Program-made: the position numbers and the translations under genes
Notes under the pieces: model-generated
Seen by the model: only the letters and a program-made list of their open reading frames with translations
Databases searched by the model: none
Told to the model about the DNA's origin: nothing
Assembly: GCA_028694115.1 (NCBI GenBank)
Contig: JAQUUB010000001.1
Span: forward strand, 62,001 to 126,000
DNA: 64,000 bases
DNA from: Lachnospiraceae bacterium
Lineage (GTDB): Bacteria > Bacillota_A > Clostridia > Lachnospirales > Lachnospiraceae
Reading direction: 5' to 3'
In this document: piece after piece, positions 36,703-45,090 of the stretch
Layout of the letters: every line of letters starts with the position of its first letter
Numbering within the stretch: position 1 is the first letter of the stretch

Positions 36703-38721
36703 TTAAAAGAGTCTTCGAGACCCTCTAGTATTATTTCTATATTGTTGAATTGTGTCCTGTCTAGTTGCAGTCCCGTAACGACCATCATTCCTAAAAGAAT
36801 CAGGACTATATATACGTCCTGGAACTTGATTAGTAAAGTACAATCCTCTTGGAGACATGCTTGGTATTGGTTTCTTTAATTCAGGAGTACGTGGCCTTTG
36901 AGCAGTTTCGGCGGCTAAATTAGTTGCCGGAATATTGTTTTCTTGCTCTTCTTTCATTACCTCAGATCCTCCACCAATGCGACCACTAAATGCGATTGCT
37001 GATGAGAAGGTCTGTTTAGTATGTTCTCCGAACTCAACTTCAAGTGCAAGTAATGCAAGCATGAAAGCATCAATATCATGATCTCCTGCTGGACCAGCTT
37101 CGTATACTGGCATACCAGAAGCATTAACCTTTGCAATTGAATAACCATGTAATTGCTTAAGGAGCATTTCATCTTCTGAAGGAAACTGAATCATTCCTCT
37201 CTCAAAGAAGCGAACAGCAGTTTCGACCATATACGGCTTCATTGGCTGCTTATTGGGTAATCCTGAAATAGGATCAAAGACATCAATCTTCGAACTGAAG
37301 TTAATACCCTTGGTATTAATAAAATTCATGTCGTGATGAGCCCATTTGTCTTTTCTGAACTGAGCTTCCTGTCCTAGCTTTCTAAGCATTTCAATTTGAG
37401 TTGCTCCATAGCCATTATCCACATAAACATGTGCACAGTTCCAGATGCGATTCATTCGAACCATTTCTTCTATTGCGAATGTTTGAGTCCATCCTGCTTT
37501 TTGCACCGTTGCATGATCAACAGCGCGAATAGAGTTCATGACATGATCCCATTCAACCACTCTAATCTTTGTTCCATTCTCCTGATCGTTCCAGTCTACA
37601 CCCATTGCATAAACTGCACCTTCTCTAGGCTTTTGATCTTGATATCGGTAAGGAGTTAATGCTTGCTCTAAATACTTATATTGAAAAACAGATGTTGCTG
37701 CTTCACCGAAGTCAGCCTCAATCTCATGCTTCCAGGCAATCTCTGTCCGGTAAAGACCGCGGAGTTCTGCTTCCATACGAGGCCCCCAGCCTGGGTTAAC
37801 CATTGAAGGATAATAGAATTCCTTAAAGTCCATACGGTTCATACAGAAGTCATAGAAGTATTCGCGTCTACCGGATGGCGTAGAGGCGGCAATCATTTCC
37901 ATCTCGTTATGCTCCATTAGCAGGGCAACAATTGTATCAATTGATTCAGCATCTAAATAGTCCATCTCATCGAGAATAATAAAGTCAGCTTTTTGACCTC
38001 GAAGCGATGCAGCGCCATTACTACCAGCAGAGAATCCAAGAATTTTCATTCCAGACTTCAGCTCCATTCTAAAGAATGGCGTTGATACGTCTGATTCAAC
38101 CTCTGCAGCTAATTCAGGATTTCCATAAACATATTCCCTTAAACGGGAGAAGAAGTCTTTAACCTGAGAAAGATATGGGGCTACAAACATGATTGTAGAG
38201 AACCCTTTTACGTATTCTCCTGTGACGGGATCATATCGTTTCTGTTTCGGAGAATAGTTATACATTCGGAACAATGCCCACATAATCATCGTCTCTGATT
38301 TACCCAAACGACGACCACAACGTAGTACTTTACGTTTACTGCTACATCTTAAAATGTCTTCTTGGTATCGAATGCCCTCGGGTGAACGTCTTGGCTTCCA
38401 ATCTAAATATCTATTGGCCCAAGTGATTGTGTCATAAGCGGAAAGAAGATCTCCTATCTGATCCTCAGATAGCTCTCCGTCATTTTCTCTTTCTAGTTTC
38501 TGAATTAATTTATCATGATGTGGGAGATATTTATCATTAGCAGGTATTCCTCTGCAGTTAACAATGAAATCACCTTTTCTATAAAGTGGTATTCCTGTGG
38601 ACTTATCGGGTGGCCCATCATTTTTAGCGACTCTAGACTTAATGCAGGTCTTACAAAGATCGCTGGCAGCCTTGCCCTCTCGTCCTAAAATCTCAATAGG
38701 GTTAATTATCAAACTACTCAT
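36703..38721 (-). CDS. terL: Terminase large subunit
   Basis: 672 residues. Walker A is CGRRLGKSE (135-143), Walker B FIILDEMD (about 248-255), the coupling motif AASTPSG (about 279-285), and the nuclease domain starts with MGVDWNDQENGT (D376). An N-terminal Cys pair (CKTC, 23-26) may bind zinc. It pumps DNA into the prohead with ATP and cuts the concatemer. The start is the ATG at 38721, which overlaps the stop of an 18-residue leader ORF (TGATG). A terminator follows directly. Confidence 0.93.
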   Translation of the reverse strand: MSSLIINPIEILGREGKAASDLCKTCIKSRVAKNDGPPDKSTGIPLYRKGDFIVNCRGIPANDKYLPHHDKLIQKLERENDGELSEDQIGDLLSAYDTITWANRYLDWKPRRSPEGIRYQEDILRCSSKRKVLRCGRRLGKSETMIMWALFRMYNYSPKQKRYDPVTGEYVKGFSTIMFVAPYLSQVKDFFSRLREYVYGNPELAAEVESDVSTPFFRMELKSGMKILGFSAGSNGAASLRGQKADFIILDEMDYLDAESIDTIVALLMEHNEMEMIAASTPSGRREYFYDFCMNRMDFKEFYYPSMVNPGWGPRMEAELRGLYRTEIAWKHEIEADFGEAATSVFQYKYLEQALTPYRYQDQKPREGAVYAMGVDWNDQENGTKIRVVEWDHVMNSIRAVDHATVQKAGWTQTFAIEEMVRMNRIWNCAHVYVDNGYGATQIEMLRKLGQEAQFRKDKWAHHDMNFINTKGINFSSKIDVFDPISGLPNKQPMKPYMVETAVRFFERGMIQFPSEDEMLLKQLHGYSIAKVNASGMPVYEAGPAGDHDIDAFMLALLALEVEFGEHTKQTFSSAIAFSGRIGGGSEVMKEEQENNIPATNLAAETAQRPRTPELKKPIPSMSPRGLYFTNQVPGRIYSPDSFRNDGRYGTATRQDTIQQYRNNTRGSRRLF

Positions 38722-38777
38722 CAGTCCCTCTTATCTTCTTCCTTGATTTTATAGTTTACAATGTTTTCTCGCGGCAT
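38721..38777 (-). CDS. 18-residue leader peptide coupled to terL
   Basis: ATG at 38777 with GAGG eight bases upstream, reading MPRENIVNYKIKEEDKRD, stop overlapping the terL start as TGATG. It is too short to classify. The good ribosome site and the overlap suggest that it sets terL translation; it could also be chance. Confidence 0.35.
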   Translation of the reverse strand: MPRENIVNYKIKEEDKRD

Positions 38778-38881
38778 ATTTCACGCCTCTATACACTATA
38801 TAATATATATCTTTACACGACTTAGTGCGTGCAATCAAATTTCAAGGATTTAGAGATTGTAGGAAACTAAAGATGAAATGT

Positions 38882-39721
38882 CTAGTAGCCTAATGGTCTA
38901 TTTGCATCCAACGTAGAATGAGCCAATGTTAAGGCTCCAGCACCTGCACCAATTCCCCATGTCATTTTTGTGCTAAGGCTTCCGTCTACTTGAGTTTTTC
39001 TTTTATTTAAACTATCTCTTTTTGCATCATTAGATCGTAATCTTTTTCGTAATTGGATGTCTTCCTTTACGTTACCCATTCTTGCTCGATCAGCCTGAAT
39101 TCGCTCAGCACGAGTGCCGGTCATTCCTCTGACTCCTAGTCCAGCATTTGCAGATTGACGATCTTGAAAAGCCTTAGGATCAGCTTTGTCTACTGGGCGA
39201 CTAGTTCTTAAATCCCTAATGCGACTGTTCAGTCTTTCATTACTAGAAGATAACTTATTTGTAAGCTTATCAATTCGATTATTATTATTAATAGAGCTAG
39301 CTAATCTCGTTGAAGACAGTCCCACTCCGCCAACAGCACCCAAAGCACCACCCATCAATGCTCCACCAAGTACTGACTGATCCTCAGAAAGCATACCTCC
39401 AGCTGCACCAGTTAACGCACCTGCGGTAGCACTTGAAACACCTGATCTCCAGATCTGGTCCGCTTGATCTGCTGACATGCCATTGAGCCCACTACGAATA
39501 GATTGATCTGCCTTTCTCATTCCACTATCAAGAATAGAATTTCCAACTGAACGAGCTGATCCTCGGTACTCTCTTGCTTTGTCAACAATACTGTCGCGAA
39601 TTACTCCTCCATGCTTGTAATCACTAGCCATGTCAGCCGTTCTATTTGGCAAACTGCCAATATAGCCTGCCGCTTCTTTTCCGTAATTCTTTGCTGAACG
39701 TAACCAACTCAATGATGCCAT
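38882..39721 (-). CDS. Glycine-rich virion-associated protein, function unknown
   Basis: 279 residues. The middle has a hydrophobic glycine-rich hairpin (AGALTGAAGGML; GGALMGGALGAVGGVGL) that could insert in a membrane, the ends are basic and helical (LTNKLSSSNERLNSRIRDLR), and there is a second Gly-rich segment near the C-terminus (GIGAGAGALTLAHS). Similar small proteins lie beyond the nuclease insertion. Such proteins may be internal, ejected virion proteins. The gene directly follows the HNH gene, with a gap of two bases. Confidence 0.45.
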   Translation of the reverse strand: MASLSWLRSAKNYGKEAAGYIGSLPNRTADMASDYKHGGVIRDSIVDKAREYRGSARSVGNSILDSGMRKADQSIRSGLNGMSADQADQIWRSGVSSATAGALTGAAGGMLSEDQSVLGGALMGGALGAVGGVGLSSTRLASSINNNNRIDKLTNKLSSSNERLNSRIRDLRTSRPVDKADPKAFQDRQSANAGLGVRGMTGTRAERIQADRARMGNVKEDIQLRKRLRSNDAKRDSLNKRKTQVDGSLSTKMTWGIGAGAGALTLAHSTLDANRPLGY

Positions 39722-39723
39722 CT

Positions 39724-40152
39724 CTACCTCGAACGTAATTTAACTATCTTAAATCTTACCACTCTTTTCTTTTTACCTCTAGTCTTCTTTTTACTAGCTT
39801 TCTTTTTAGTCTTCTTAACAATCTTTTTACTAACTTTAGGCTTCTCAGTATTTTTCTTGGCTATTGATTCTAATAAACTTACATAGTTATCTGAATTCTG
39901 CTTATGAATTAGCTTATGATGAAATTCGCAAAGTGTAATACCATTTGTTAAGGTATAGATGTGTTGAGGATAATACCACTTCATTTTAATATGATGTGCG
40001 TTTAATGACCCCTTTGGCCACTTGCAATCTGGAAACTGACAGCAAAAGCCGTCTCTTTTAAAGACCCGCTTTCGCCATCGTATGTACTTGAATTCTGTAT
40101 AAATAGATCCGTCTTCTATTTTCTTTCTGATAAGGTCATGTTCTTTAGGCAT
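39724..40152 (-). CDS. HNH endonuclease (mobile, free-standing)
   Basis: The start is the ATG at 40152 (MPKEHDLIRKK), overlapping the end of the GIY-YIG fragment; the frame also opens at a TTG at 40185. The 142-residue product contains WRKRVFKRDGFCCQ, CKWPKGSLNAHHIK and NGITLCEFHHKLIH, a complete HNH core with two zinc-type Cys pairs, then a very Lys-rich tail (KKTKKKASKKKTRGKKKR) for DNA binding. HNH homing enzymes often sit between late phage genes. No ribosome site precedes the ATG, so translation may depend on the upstream frame. Confidence 0.8.
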   Translation of the reverse strand: MPKEHDLIRKKIEDGSIYTEFKYIRWRKRVFKRDGFCCQFPDCKWPKGSLNAHHIKMKWYYPQHIYTLTNGITLCEFHHKLIHKQNSDNYVSLLESIAKKNTEKPKVSKKIVKKTKKKASKKKTRGKKKRVVRFKIVKLRSR

Positions 40153-40402
40153 ATTTAAAAGAATAAGCTTTTTTGTTTTTATCAAAAGCTTTAACTTCTT
40201 CTCTTTTTAAGGATCCTTGAATGCTTGCTCTGTGATAGCCCGTTTTAAAACTATCTTTTCCGTATTTATTGATTGCATTCTTAAGTAGTGTGCAATTACT
40301 ATCAGATCTCAAATGTTGGTGCCATCTTTCTTCGAGTGTGTTTAAAGTTTGTCCCACGTAAGATTTCTGGTTTTTTAAATTCGTTATCTTGTAAATTATC
40401 AT
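40145..40402 (-). pseudogene. Truncated GIY-YIG endonuclease fragment
   Basis: The 85-residue frame begins IYKITNLKNQKSYVGQTLNT and continues LEERWHQHLRSD and LLKNAINKYGKDSF, an unmistakable GIY-YIG N-terminal half (Tyr, Gly and the catalytic Arg). The C-terminal half with the catalytic Glu is missing: after KDSFKTGYHRASI the frame ends in a Lys-rich run. Its first 101 bases overlap the end of the 197-residue gene in another frame. Most likely a remnant of a mobile nuclease gene; it may still be translated with the HNH gene. Confidence 0.65.
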
Positions 40403-40895
40403 ATATATTATCTTTGGCGTTATGCATCATTTCTGCTATATTGCTTCCGGCTCCCTGAAGATTAGCAAGCTGTCTTTGTAGCATTTGAGAAGAAGATTGA
40501 GTCATTTGATAATTTGACCCTTTGTTCTTAAGCCTTTCGTAGTCTTTATCCATTGCATTGAAAGCAGCGATGAAACCAGGACCAATCATGTTTGTCGCAA
40601 CTTGTATTCCCAATGATGCAGCTTTTCCATATGGCCCAAGCATTTCAAGAGGTTTTGTTGCCCAGTTGACGACAGCATCACTAGCTAAATCAATACCTAA
40701 AGCAGCACCATACTTAGCAGTAGTCATTGCTTTACTATCAGTGTTCTGCCATTCTTCAGCACCCTGCATTGCATATCCAGCAGTAGTTAGTACTCCAAAA
40801 CCTGCTGCTATAGGATTTCCTGCAAACAGCTTATTATAGGCAAACTTTCCGCTTCCTACTGTTGCCTTTGCTGCTTGATCAATAAACCAGCCCAT
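40302..40895 (-). CDS. Virion-associated protein with 3' end replaced by nuclease sequence
   Basis: 197 residues. The N-terminal 150 contain small hydrophobic segments (AAGFGVLTTAGYAM; GPGFIAAFNAMDKD). The last about 33 residues are read from DNA that encodes the conserved GIY-YIG N-terminus in another frame, so they are probably not the original C-terminus. The start has AAGGAA upstream. The function is unknown; it belongs to the same group of small glycine-rich late proteins as its neighbours. Confidence 0.5.
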   Translation of the reverse strand: MGWFIDQAAKATVGSGKFAYNKLFAGNPIAAGFGVLTTAGYAMQGAEEWQNTDSKAMTTAKYGAALGIDLASDAVVNWATKPLEMLGPYGKAASLGIQVATNMIGPGFIAAFNAMDKDYERLKNKGSNYQMTQSSSQMLQRQLANLQGAGSNIAEMMHNAKDNIYDNLQDNEFKKPEILRGTNFKHTRRKMAPTFEI

Positions 40896-40904
40896 TATGA
40901 TTCC

Positions 40905-41177
40905 TTAGTCAAAGAGCATACCCCAAAGCATAGCTCCGCCGACTGCATAGCCACCCATCTTGGCAGCACCTTTACCAAAGCTTCCACCACCAAAATCAGT
41001 CAAAAAAGCATCAGCAGTCTGGCCAATATTCTTTCCATTCTCTCTGTATGTATTTCCAATTCCTTTCATTTTAGACCAATCCGCCTTCCTTCCTTCGAAG
41101 AAATCGCTTACGTGTCCTTTTATTGGACCATTAGAGTCTACGGTGTTTGATGATTTACTACTTGCTCTTCCAGCCAT
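40905..41177 (-). CDS. Small glycine-rich late protein, function unknown
   Basis: 90 residues. Basic N-terminus, central FLTDFGGGSFGKGAAKMG and a hydrophobic C-terminal tail (GYAVGGAMLWGMLFD). The ribosome site is AAGGAG. Its resemblance in style to the 197- and 279-residue proteins suggests a set of small virion or ejected proteins. Confidence 0.45.
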   Translation of the reverse strand: MAGRASSKSSNTVDSNGPIKGHVSDFFEGRKADWSKMKGIGNTYRENGKNIGQTADAFLTDFGGGSFGKGAAKMGGYAVGGAMLWGMLFD

Positions 41178-41187
41178 CTTTTGCTCC

Positions 41188-42918
41188 TTAATCTACCTGA
41201 ATATCAATAGTTGTAAGCTTATCAATCTTAGAACGAAGTGAGGCGTTAGATTCACTAAGAGACCTAACAATGCTTTCTTCATCACCATTGTTAAATTTTA
41301 GCTTATCTTTACGGGTAGCACCAAGGGATTCTAAAAGCTTTGATCTCCATCTCCAGGCTCTTTCAATAATAAGATAACCGGGATGTTCTTGGTATTGGGT
41401 AATAGGATCTTCGTCGGCAGTATACCCCACAACGTTCTTAATGATACCATCAGGAGACTCGCTATCGTCATCTTTACCAATCGCAATCCATCCTCTCATC
41501 TCCATGATATGACAAGCGGCGAGCTGAGTCATTGTAATTACTTCAGAGAAGTTGTCTGGCTCTACTTCAAATTCTTCTATATATCTTTTAGTATAAGTAT
41601 CAAGAACCATTGCCTCTAAGGGACAGTTATGCGTTGCAACATTATTCGCAAAGTAAGTCTTCTCTCCCTCTACATCTAATGAGTAGACGAGGCCTTTGTA
41701 TCTGCCGATATTTAATGATTCAATCTTTTCCCAATTAACCAATGTATATCTTTCATTCTCTGAAAAATTTTTTTCTCCTTTTTCAGGAAAAACAGGAACA
41801 TCCATTATCTCAGGAAGCAAGTTGCATGCACGAATAAACATAGATCTATGAGCATACACCTTTATATCCTCATACGTTTGATCAGAGTTATCCTTATCAA
41901 TAAAAGGATAGTCTAGAGATAATCCAAGCTCTTCAAGCTTTCCAGCCCAATAACATGTCGGTCGAAGAAAACGAGAATGATGAAGATCTAACTCTTCTTG
42001 AGTCACCCATTTATACAGTCCTTCCGTCTTTATTCTCGAACTATTAGTTGGAATAAATAAAGCCTTAGGTGCTTGCAGATAACAAGAGAAAAACTCCTCA
42101 GATAAAAGAGCTTCAGAGTTTGTATTATAAATGCCTAGAACCCATAACGCATCGCCTTCTTCAGATTTAAGTCTTTGTTGTAATGGAATTCGATACTTGT
42201 TATTTGTCTTCTTTAAAATCTGACTTTTTCCTATTCTAAAGAAGTCACCTTTTCTCATAAGATATACACAAAATTTGTCAATTGCATTTTCATTAAATCT
42301 TGCAATCGAAATGTGCTCAGAGGTTATACTGTTTTTCTTTTCTCTGGCTGTCTTTATTTCTATGATATTTCCATGATATTCTCTGGAGACTCTACGGAAC
42401 TTCCTTCCACTCTTATGGGATTCTGGAGCAAAATGAATAGCATCTCTGCGCCTTTCATAGGAAGTAAGAGAGTGAATTGATTCATCAAGATCTTCAATTT
42501 TAATTTCGCCATGATGCACTGTTTTAATTAATTCGCCAGGAATATGACAGCTTTGACCTATTGGAGCTTTTCCTATCTTATGTAATGGACATTCTCTTGC
42601 AAAAGGACATTTATCCCCATAGCATTTAATGGGCACACTAGCAGATAATCCAGTAAGTTTTCTTTGGACACCTCTAACTAGCTGTATCTGTTCTTCTCTG
42701 TTTAGTTCCATACCTTCAGGAAGATAGTTTTGGATTTGTGGAAATAGCTTACCTCTATAGTATTCTTCTCCAACTAGATTACCAGTAGGCATAGGAATAG
42801 GGCTAAAAGGTGCTGAAGGCTCCCCACCCGCGCTCGTCTCTATTTCTGAAATCATCTTATCTATTTCTTCTGGAGACTTAAAGGCTTCTTTGTTTATTTT
42901 CTTACTCATTGTTTTCAT
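41188..42918 (-). CDS. Zinc-binding late protein interrupted by an intein
   Basis: A 576-residue precursor. The extein halves join as CPFARECPLHKIGKAPIGQS, then CPLEAMVLDTYTKRYI, giving a Cys cluster (C104, C110, and the post-splice Cys) typical of a zinc-binding phage protein. The C-terminal extein has YLIIERAWRWRSKLLESLGA, which recalls small terminase or packaging proteins (inference only). After splicing the product would be 268 residues. First gene of the late minus-strand block, divergent from the fibres. The start (ATG at 42918 or 42909) has no clear ribosome site. Expression of the mature protein requires splicing. Confidence 0.7.
   Translation of the reverse strand: MKTMSKKINKEAFKSPEEIDKMISEIETSAGGEPSAPFSPIPMPTGNLVGEEYYRGKLFPQIQNYLPEGMELNREEQIQLVRGVQRKLTGLSASVPIKCYGDKCPFARECPLHKIGKAPIGQSCHIPGELIKTVHHGEIKIEDLDESIHSLTSYERRRDAIHFAPESHKSGRKFRRVSREYHGNIIEIKTAREKKNSITSEHISIARFNENAIDKFCVYLMRKGDFFRIGKSQILKKTNNKYRIPLQQRLKSEEGDALWVLGIYNTNSEALLSEEFFSCYLQAPKALFIPTNSSRIKTEGLYKWVTQEELDLHHSRFLRPTCYWAGKLEELGLSLDYPFIDKDNSDQTYEDIKVYAHRSMFIRACNLLPEIMDVPVFPEKGEKNFSENERYTLVNWEKIESLNIGRYKGLVYSLDVEGEKTYFANNVATHNCPLEAMVLDTYTKRYIEEFEVEPDNFSEVITMTQLAACHIMEMRGWIAIGKDDDSESPDGIIKNVVGYTADEDPITQYQEHPGYLIIERAWRWRSKLLESLGATRKDKLKFNNGDEESIVRSLSESNASLRSKIDKLTTIDIQVD
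41626..42549 (-). mobile_element. Intein with embedded GIY-YIG-type homing endonuclease
   Basis: Precursor residues 124-431. Block A starts at Cys124 (CHIPGELIKTVHHGEIKIED); block B contains TSEH (T199-H202); blocks F/G are VYSLDVEGEKTYFANN and ATHN, followed by the +1 Cys432. Residues about 216-290 read FCVYLMRKGDFFRIGKSQI, then QQRLK, and LLSEEFFSCYLQAPK: a GIY-YIG pattern with Tyr, IG, Arg249 and a candidate Glu at 274/275. All splicing residues are present. The insertion is exactly before a conserved Cys of the extein. Confidence 0.85.
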
Positions 42919-43020
42919 AAGTATATAATAAGAGAAAAGATACAGTAATGCAATAATCGAATAATTTAAGGGGGTTTGCTTTGTGTGTTAAAATAAGCTT
43001 GATATTTAGAGGGAGGTTTT
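42919..43020. promoter_or_regulatory. Divergent promoter region between late block and fibre genes
   Basis: A 102-base gap between divergent genes, so both transcripts must start here. The plus side ends with the strong ribosome site GAGGGAGG. AT-rich stretches (TATATAATAAG, GTTAAAATAAG) could serve as -10 regions, but I cannot define a promoter. Confidence 0.4.
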
Positions 43021-43539
43021 ATGGCTAAAATAGAAAATGGTGGAGTAATAGATCTTATCTTGCTGTCACAGGCCGAAGGCAAGATTGGCGATTATAAATA
43101 TTCACATTTAACACCAGAAACTTTTGCAGATGAACATTTAGGTAAATGGATGTTATGTAATGGACAGAGCTGTGTCGGTACAATGTTTCATGTATTAACT
43201 GGCTCAACAACGGTGCCTAATGCGTTAACAAATGGTGCATTTATTCGTCAAGCAAAAACAGATAGAAGTATTGGGACATATGAATCTGAAGATTTTAAAT
43301 CTCATACGCATATACAAAATGCTCATAATCATGTTGATGGCTTTGCAGGTGTAAACGATCATAGTTCTTTTGGAGCAACAACTACAGCAGTAGCTGGCAA
43401 TATTAATAGTCAAAACGGAATTAGTGTAAATTTCCATGCACTTACCTCCAGTGTAACTGCTACGAACCAAAATACAGGTGGAATTGAAACAAGACCTAAT
43501 AATATTGCTCTTAATTTATACGTAAAGGTAGGATACTAA
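43021..43539 (+). CDS. Tail fibre protein with collar-type domain, paralogue 1
   Basis: 172 residues. The domain reads GKWMLCNGQSCVGTMFHVLT, then VPNALTNGAFIRQAKTDRSI, a His-rich loop (HTHIQNAHNHVDGF) and the C-terminus ETRPNNIALNLYVKVGY. This is the Phage_Tail_Collar pattern with the usual metal-binding His cluster. Its N-terminus (VIDLILLSQ) is shorter than in the paralogues and lacks a clear attachment helix. Ribosome site GAGGGAGG. It probably binds the cell surface; the tip between the conserved ends is variable. Confidence 0.7.
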   Translation: MAKIENGGVIDLILLSQAEGKIGDYKYSHLTPETFADEHLGKWMLCNGQSCVGTMFHVLTGSTTVPNALTNGAFIRQAKTDRSIGTYESEDFKSHTHIQNAHNHVDGFAGVNDHSSFGATTTAVAGNINSQNGISVNFHALTSSVTATNQNTGGIETRPNNIALNLYVKVGY

Positions 43540-43540
43540 T

Positions 43541-43663
43541 ATGGCAATTAATTTATTTCAAAATGGTGATATACTAGATGGGGCTAGACTAAAGTTGTTG
43601 GCGTTGTTAAAAAGAAAGTTCAATTATAATACGGAGATAAAGATATGGCTTATCAACCAATAA
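43541..43663 (+). CDS. 41-codon remnant of a fibre attachment domain
   Basis: ATG directly after the stop of the first fibre gene, reading MAINLFQNGDILDGARLKLL, then ALLKRKFNYN. This aligns with the N-terminal attachment helices of the next paralogues (SNSEILNGAPLDYNLL, GTDEILDGSAVDGFLL). It has no collar domain and overlaps the next gene by 19 bases. Probably a truncated paralogue that may still be translated. Confidence 0.45.
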   Translation: MAINLFQNGDILDGARLKLLALLKRKFNYNTEIKIWLINQ

Positions 43664-44199
43664 GTAATTCAGAAATATTAAATGGAGCACCTCTAGATTA
43701 TAACTTACTTGCAAAAATTAAAAGTAATCTTGAATTTCATCAATCAGATCTTACGACTAAGGCTGATATAATAAATAGAACAGTTGCTGTTGGGACTGTT
43801 AGAACTTCTATTCTAACACTTGAACAATTTGCAGCAGAGTCTCCAGGTCAATGGATGCTTATGAATGGACAATCCTGCGTAGGCACAAGATATCAACAGA
43901 TTACTGGAAATAGCAATGTTCCGAACGCTTCAACTGAAGGTACGTTTTTACGTCAAGCAAAGGCAGGCAGAGCACTAGGATCATATGAAGCTGATGAGAA
44001 TAAGAGTCATAACCATCCTAATAGTTATTTCTATTTTGGGAATAACCCCGGTGGCTTATCGGGAGCTTATGCATCTTATGGCTCTGGAGCAAATACGAAC
44101 GCAACACATGCTGTTTATATTAATTCAACTAATTCTGGTGGAAATGAGTCACGTCCTAAAAACGTAGCAGTTAACTTTTTTATTAAGGTGGGATATTAA
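43645..44199 (+). CDS. Tail fibre protein with collar-type domain, paralogue 2
   Basis: 184 residues. The N-terminal helix (ISNSEILNGAPLDYNLLAKI) is a shared attachment module; the collar core is GQWMLMNGQSCVGTRYQQIT, VPNASTEGTFLRQAKAGRAL, KSHNHPNSYFYFG and ESRPKNVAVNFFIKVGY. It differs from paralogue 1 mainly in the loop after the His motif, the expected receptor-facing part. Ribosome site ACGGAGA. Confidence 0.75.
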   Translation: MAYQPISNSEILNGAPLDYNLLAKIKSNLEFHQSDLTTKADIINRTVAVGTVRTSILTLEQFAAESPGQWMLMNGQSCVGTRYQQITGNSNVPNASTEGTFLRQAKAGRALGSYEADENKSHNHPNSYFYFGNNPGGLSGAYASYGSGANTNATHAVYINSTNSGGNESRPKNVAVNFFIKVGY

Positions 44200-44459
44200 T
44201 ACAAATACTTTTATTAAAATATAGGTAAGACAAATTTCAATTGTCTATCTAGCCAATCTGAAGATTCATTAAACCTCTATATTGGCTGCTCTTTTACTAT
44301 TTTGAATTACTGTCAATCATTACTGACATGTATTATAATTATTAAGGTTCTGTTTTTAAATTATAAAAAAATTTAAGAACTTAAGATAAAGATATAATTG
44401 TATTTCGTTTTCTTAATAGAGTTGTATCTGAGTATATTGTCAACCATAGGAGATAAGAT
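44200..44459 (+). promoter_or_regulatory. Gene-free, hairpin-rich region before the third fibre gene
   Basis: 260 bases, very AT-rich. It holds an AGACAA/TTGTCT hairpin near the start, the operator-like TGTCAAT-4-ACTGACAT (44321-44339), and an imperfect hairpin GTTCT...TAAATT/AATTTA...AGAAC (44347-44380). None has a T tract. It probably carries a promoter for the last three fibre genes. Confidence 0.4.
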
Positions 44460-45086
44460 ATGGCATATTCACCAATATCGGCAGAAGAAATTCTTTCTGG
44501 TGCACCACTAGATAATCAATTATTAATGAAAATTAAGAATAATTTTGATTTTCAAAAAAACGACCTAGACTCTAAGGGATTGCAGCTATCAACCAATACA
44601 AATAGGCTAGATACTCAGTCTAGTAGAATTGACAAAACTGTTCCGGTAGGGACCGTAATTCAGTCTTTACTGAATGAATCTCAGTTTAACTCACAAGTCG
44701 CAGGAACATGGATGTTAATGAATGGGCAAAGCTGTACAGGTACTCAGTATCATAGTCTTACTGGCAATTCAAATGTTCCCGATGCTAGAGGAACATTTCT
44801 TCGTGCAAAAGATTATGGTCGTGGAGTAAATCCAAGTGGAGATCTTCCAGTAGGGACATATCAGGATATGGACTGGAAAGGATTTTACCAGACAAACACT
44901 GGTCAAAATACAACATCATATAGCCATGGTCCTGTTTATATGGGGAAAAGTACATCTAGCTATATTGGAAATCTTTTTGTTGGTCGATGGGCTACTCCCT
45001 CTGCCGCAATGGGTACTATGTGGGACCAGTCCGAAATTAGACCAAGAAACATAACAGTTAATATGTTTATAAAAGTGGGATATTAA
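44460..45086 (+). CDS. Tail fibre protein with collar-type domain, paralogue 3
   Basis: 208 residues. Attachment helix ISAEEILSGAPLDNQLLMKI plus a coiled-coil extension (LQLSTNTNRLDTQSSRIDKT), then the collar core GTWMLMNGQSCTGTQYHSLT, VPDARGTFLRAKDYGRG, PVGTYQDMDWKGF and IRPRNITVNMFIKVGY. Its variable tip (HGPVYMGKSTSSYIGN) is unrelated to the tips of paralogues 1 and 2. Ribosome site AGGAGATA. Confidence 0.78.
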   Translation: MAYSPISAEEILSGAPLDNQLLMKIKNNFDFQKNDLDSKGLQLSTNTNRLDTQSSRIDKTVPVGTVIQSLLNESQFNSQVAGTWMLMNGQSCTGTQYHSLTGNSNVPDARGTFLRAKDYGRGVNPSGDLPVGTYQDMDWKGFYQTNTGQNTTSYSHGPVYMGKSTSSYIGNLFVGRWATPSAAMGTMWDQSEIRPRNITVNMFIKVGY

Positions 45087-45090
45087 TTTT

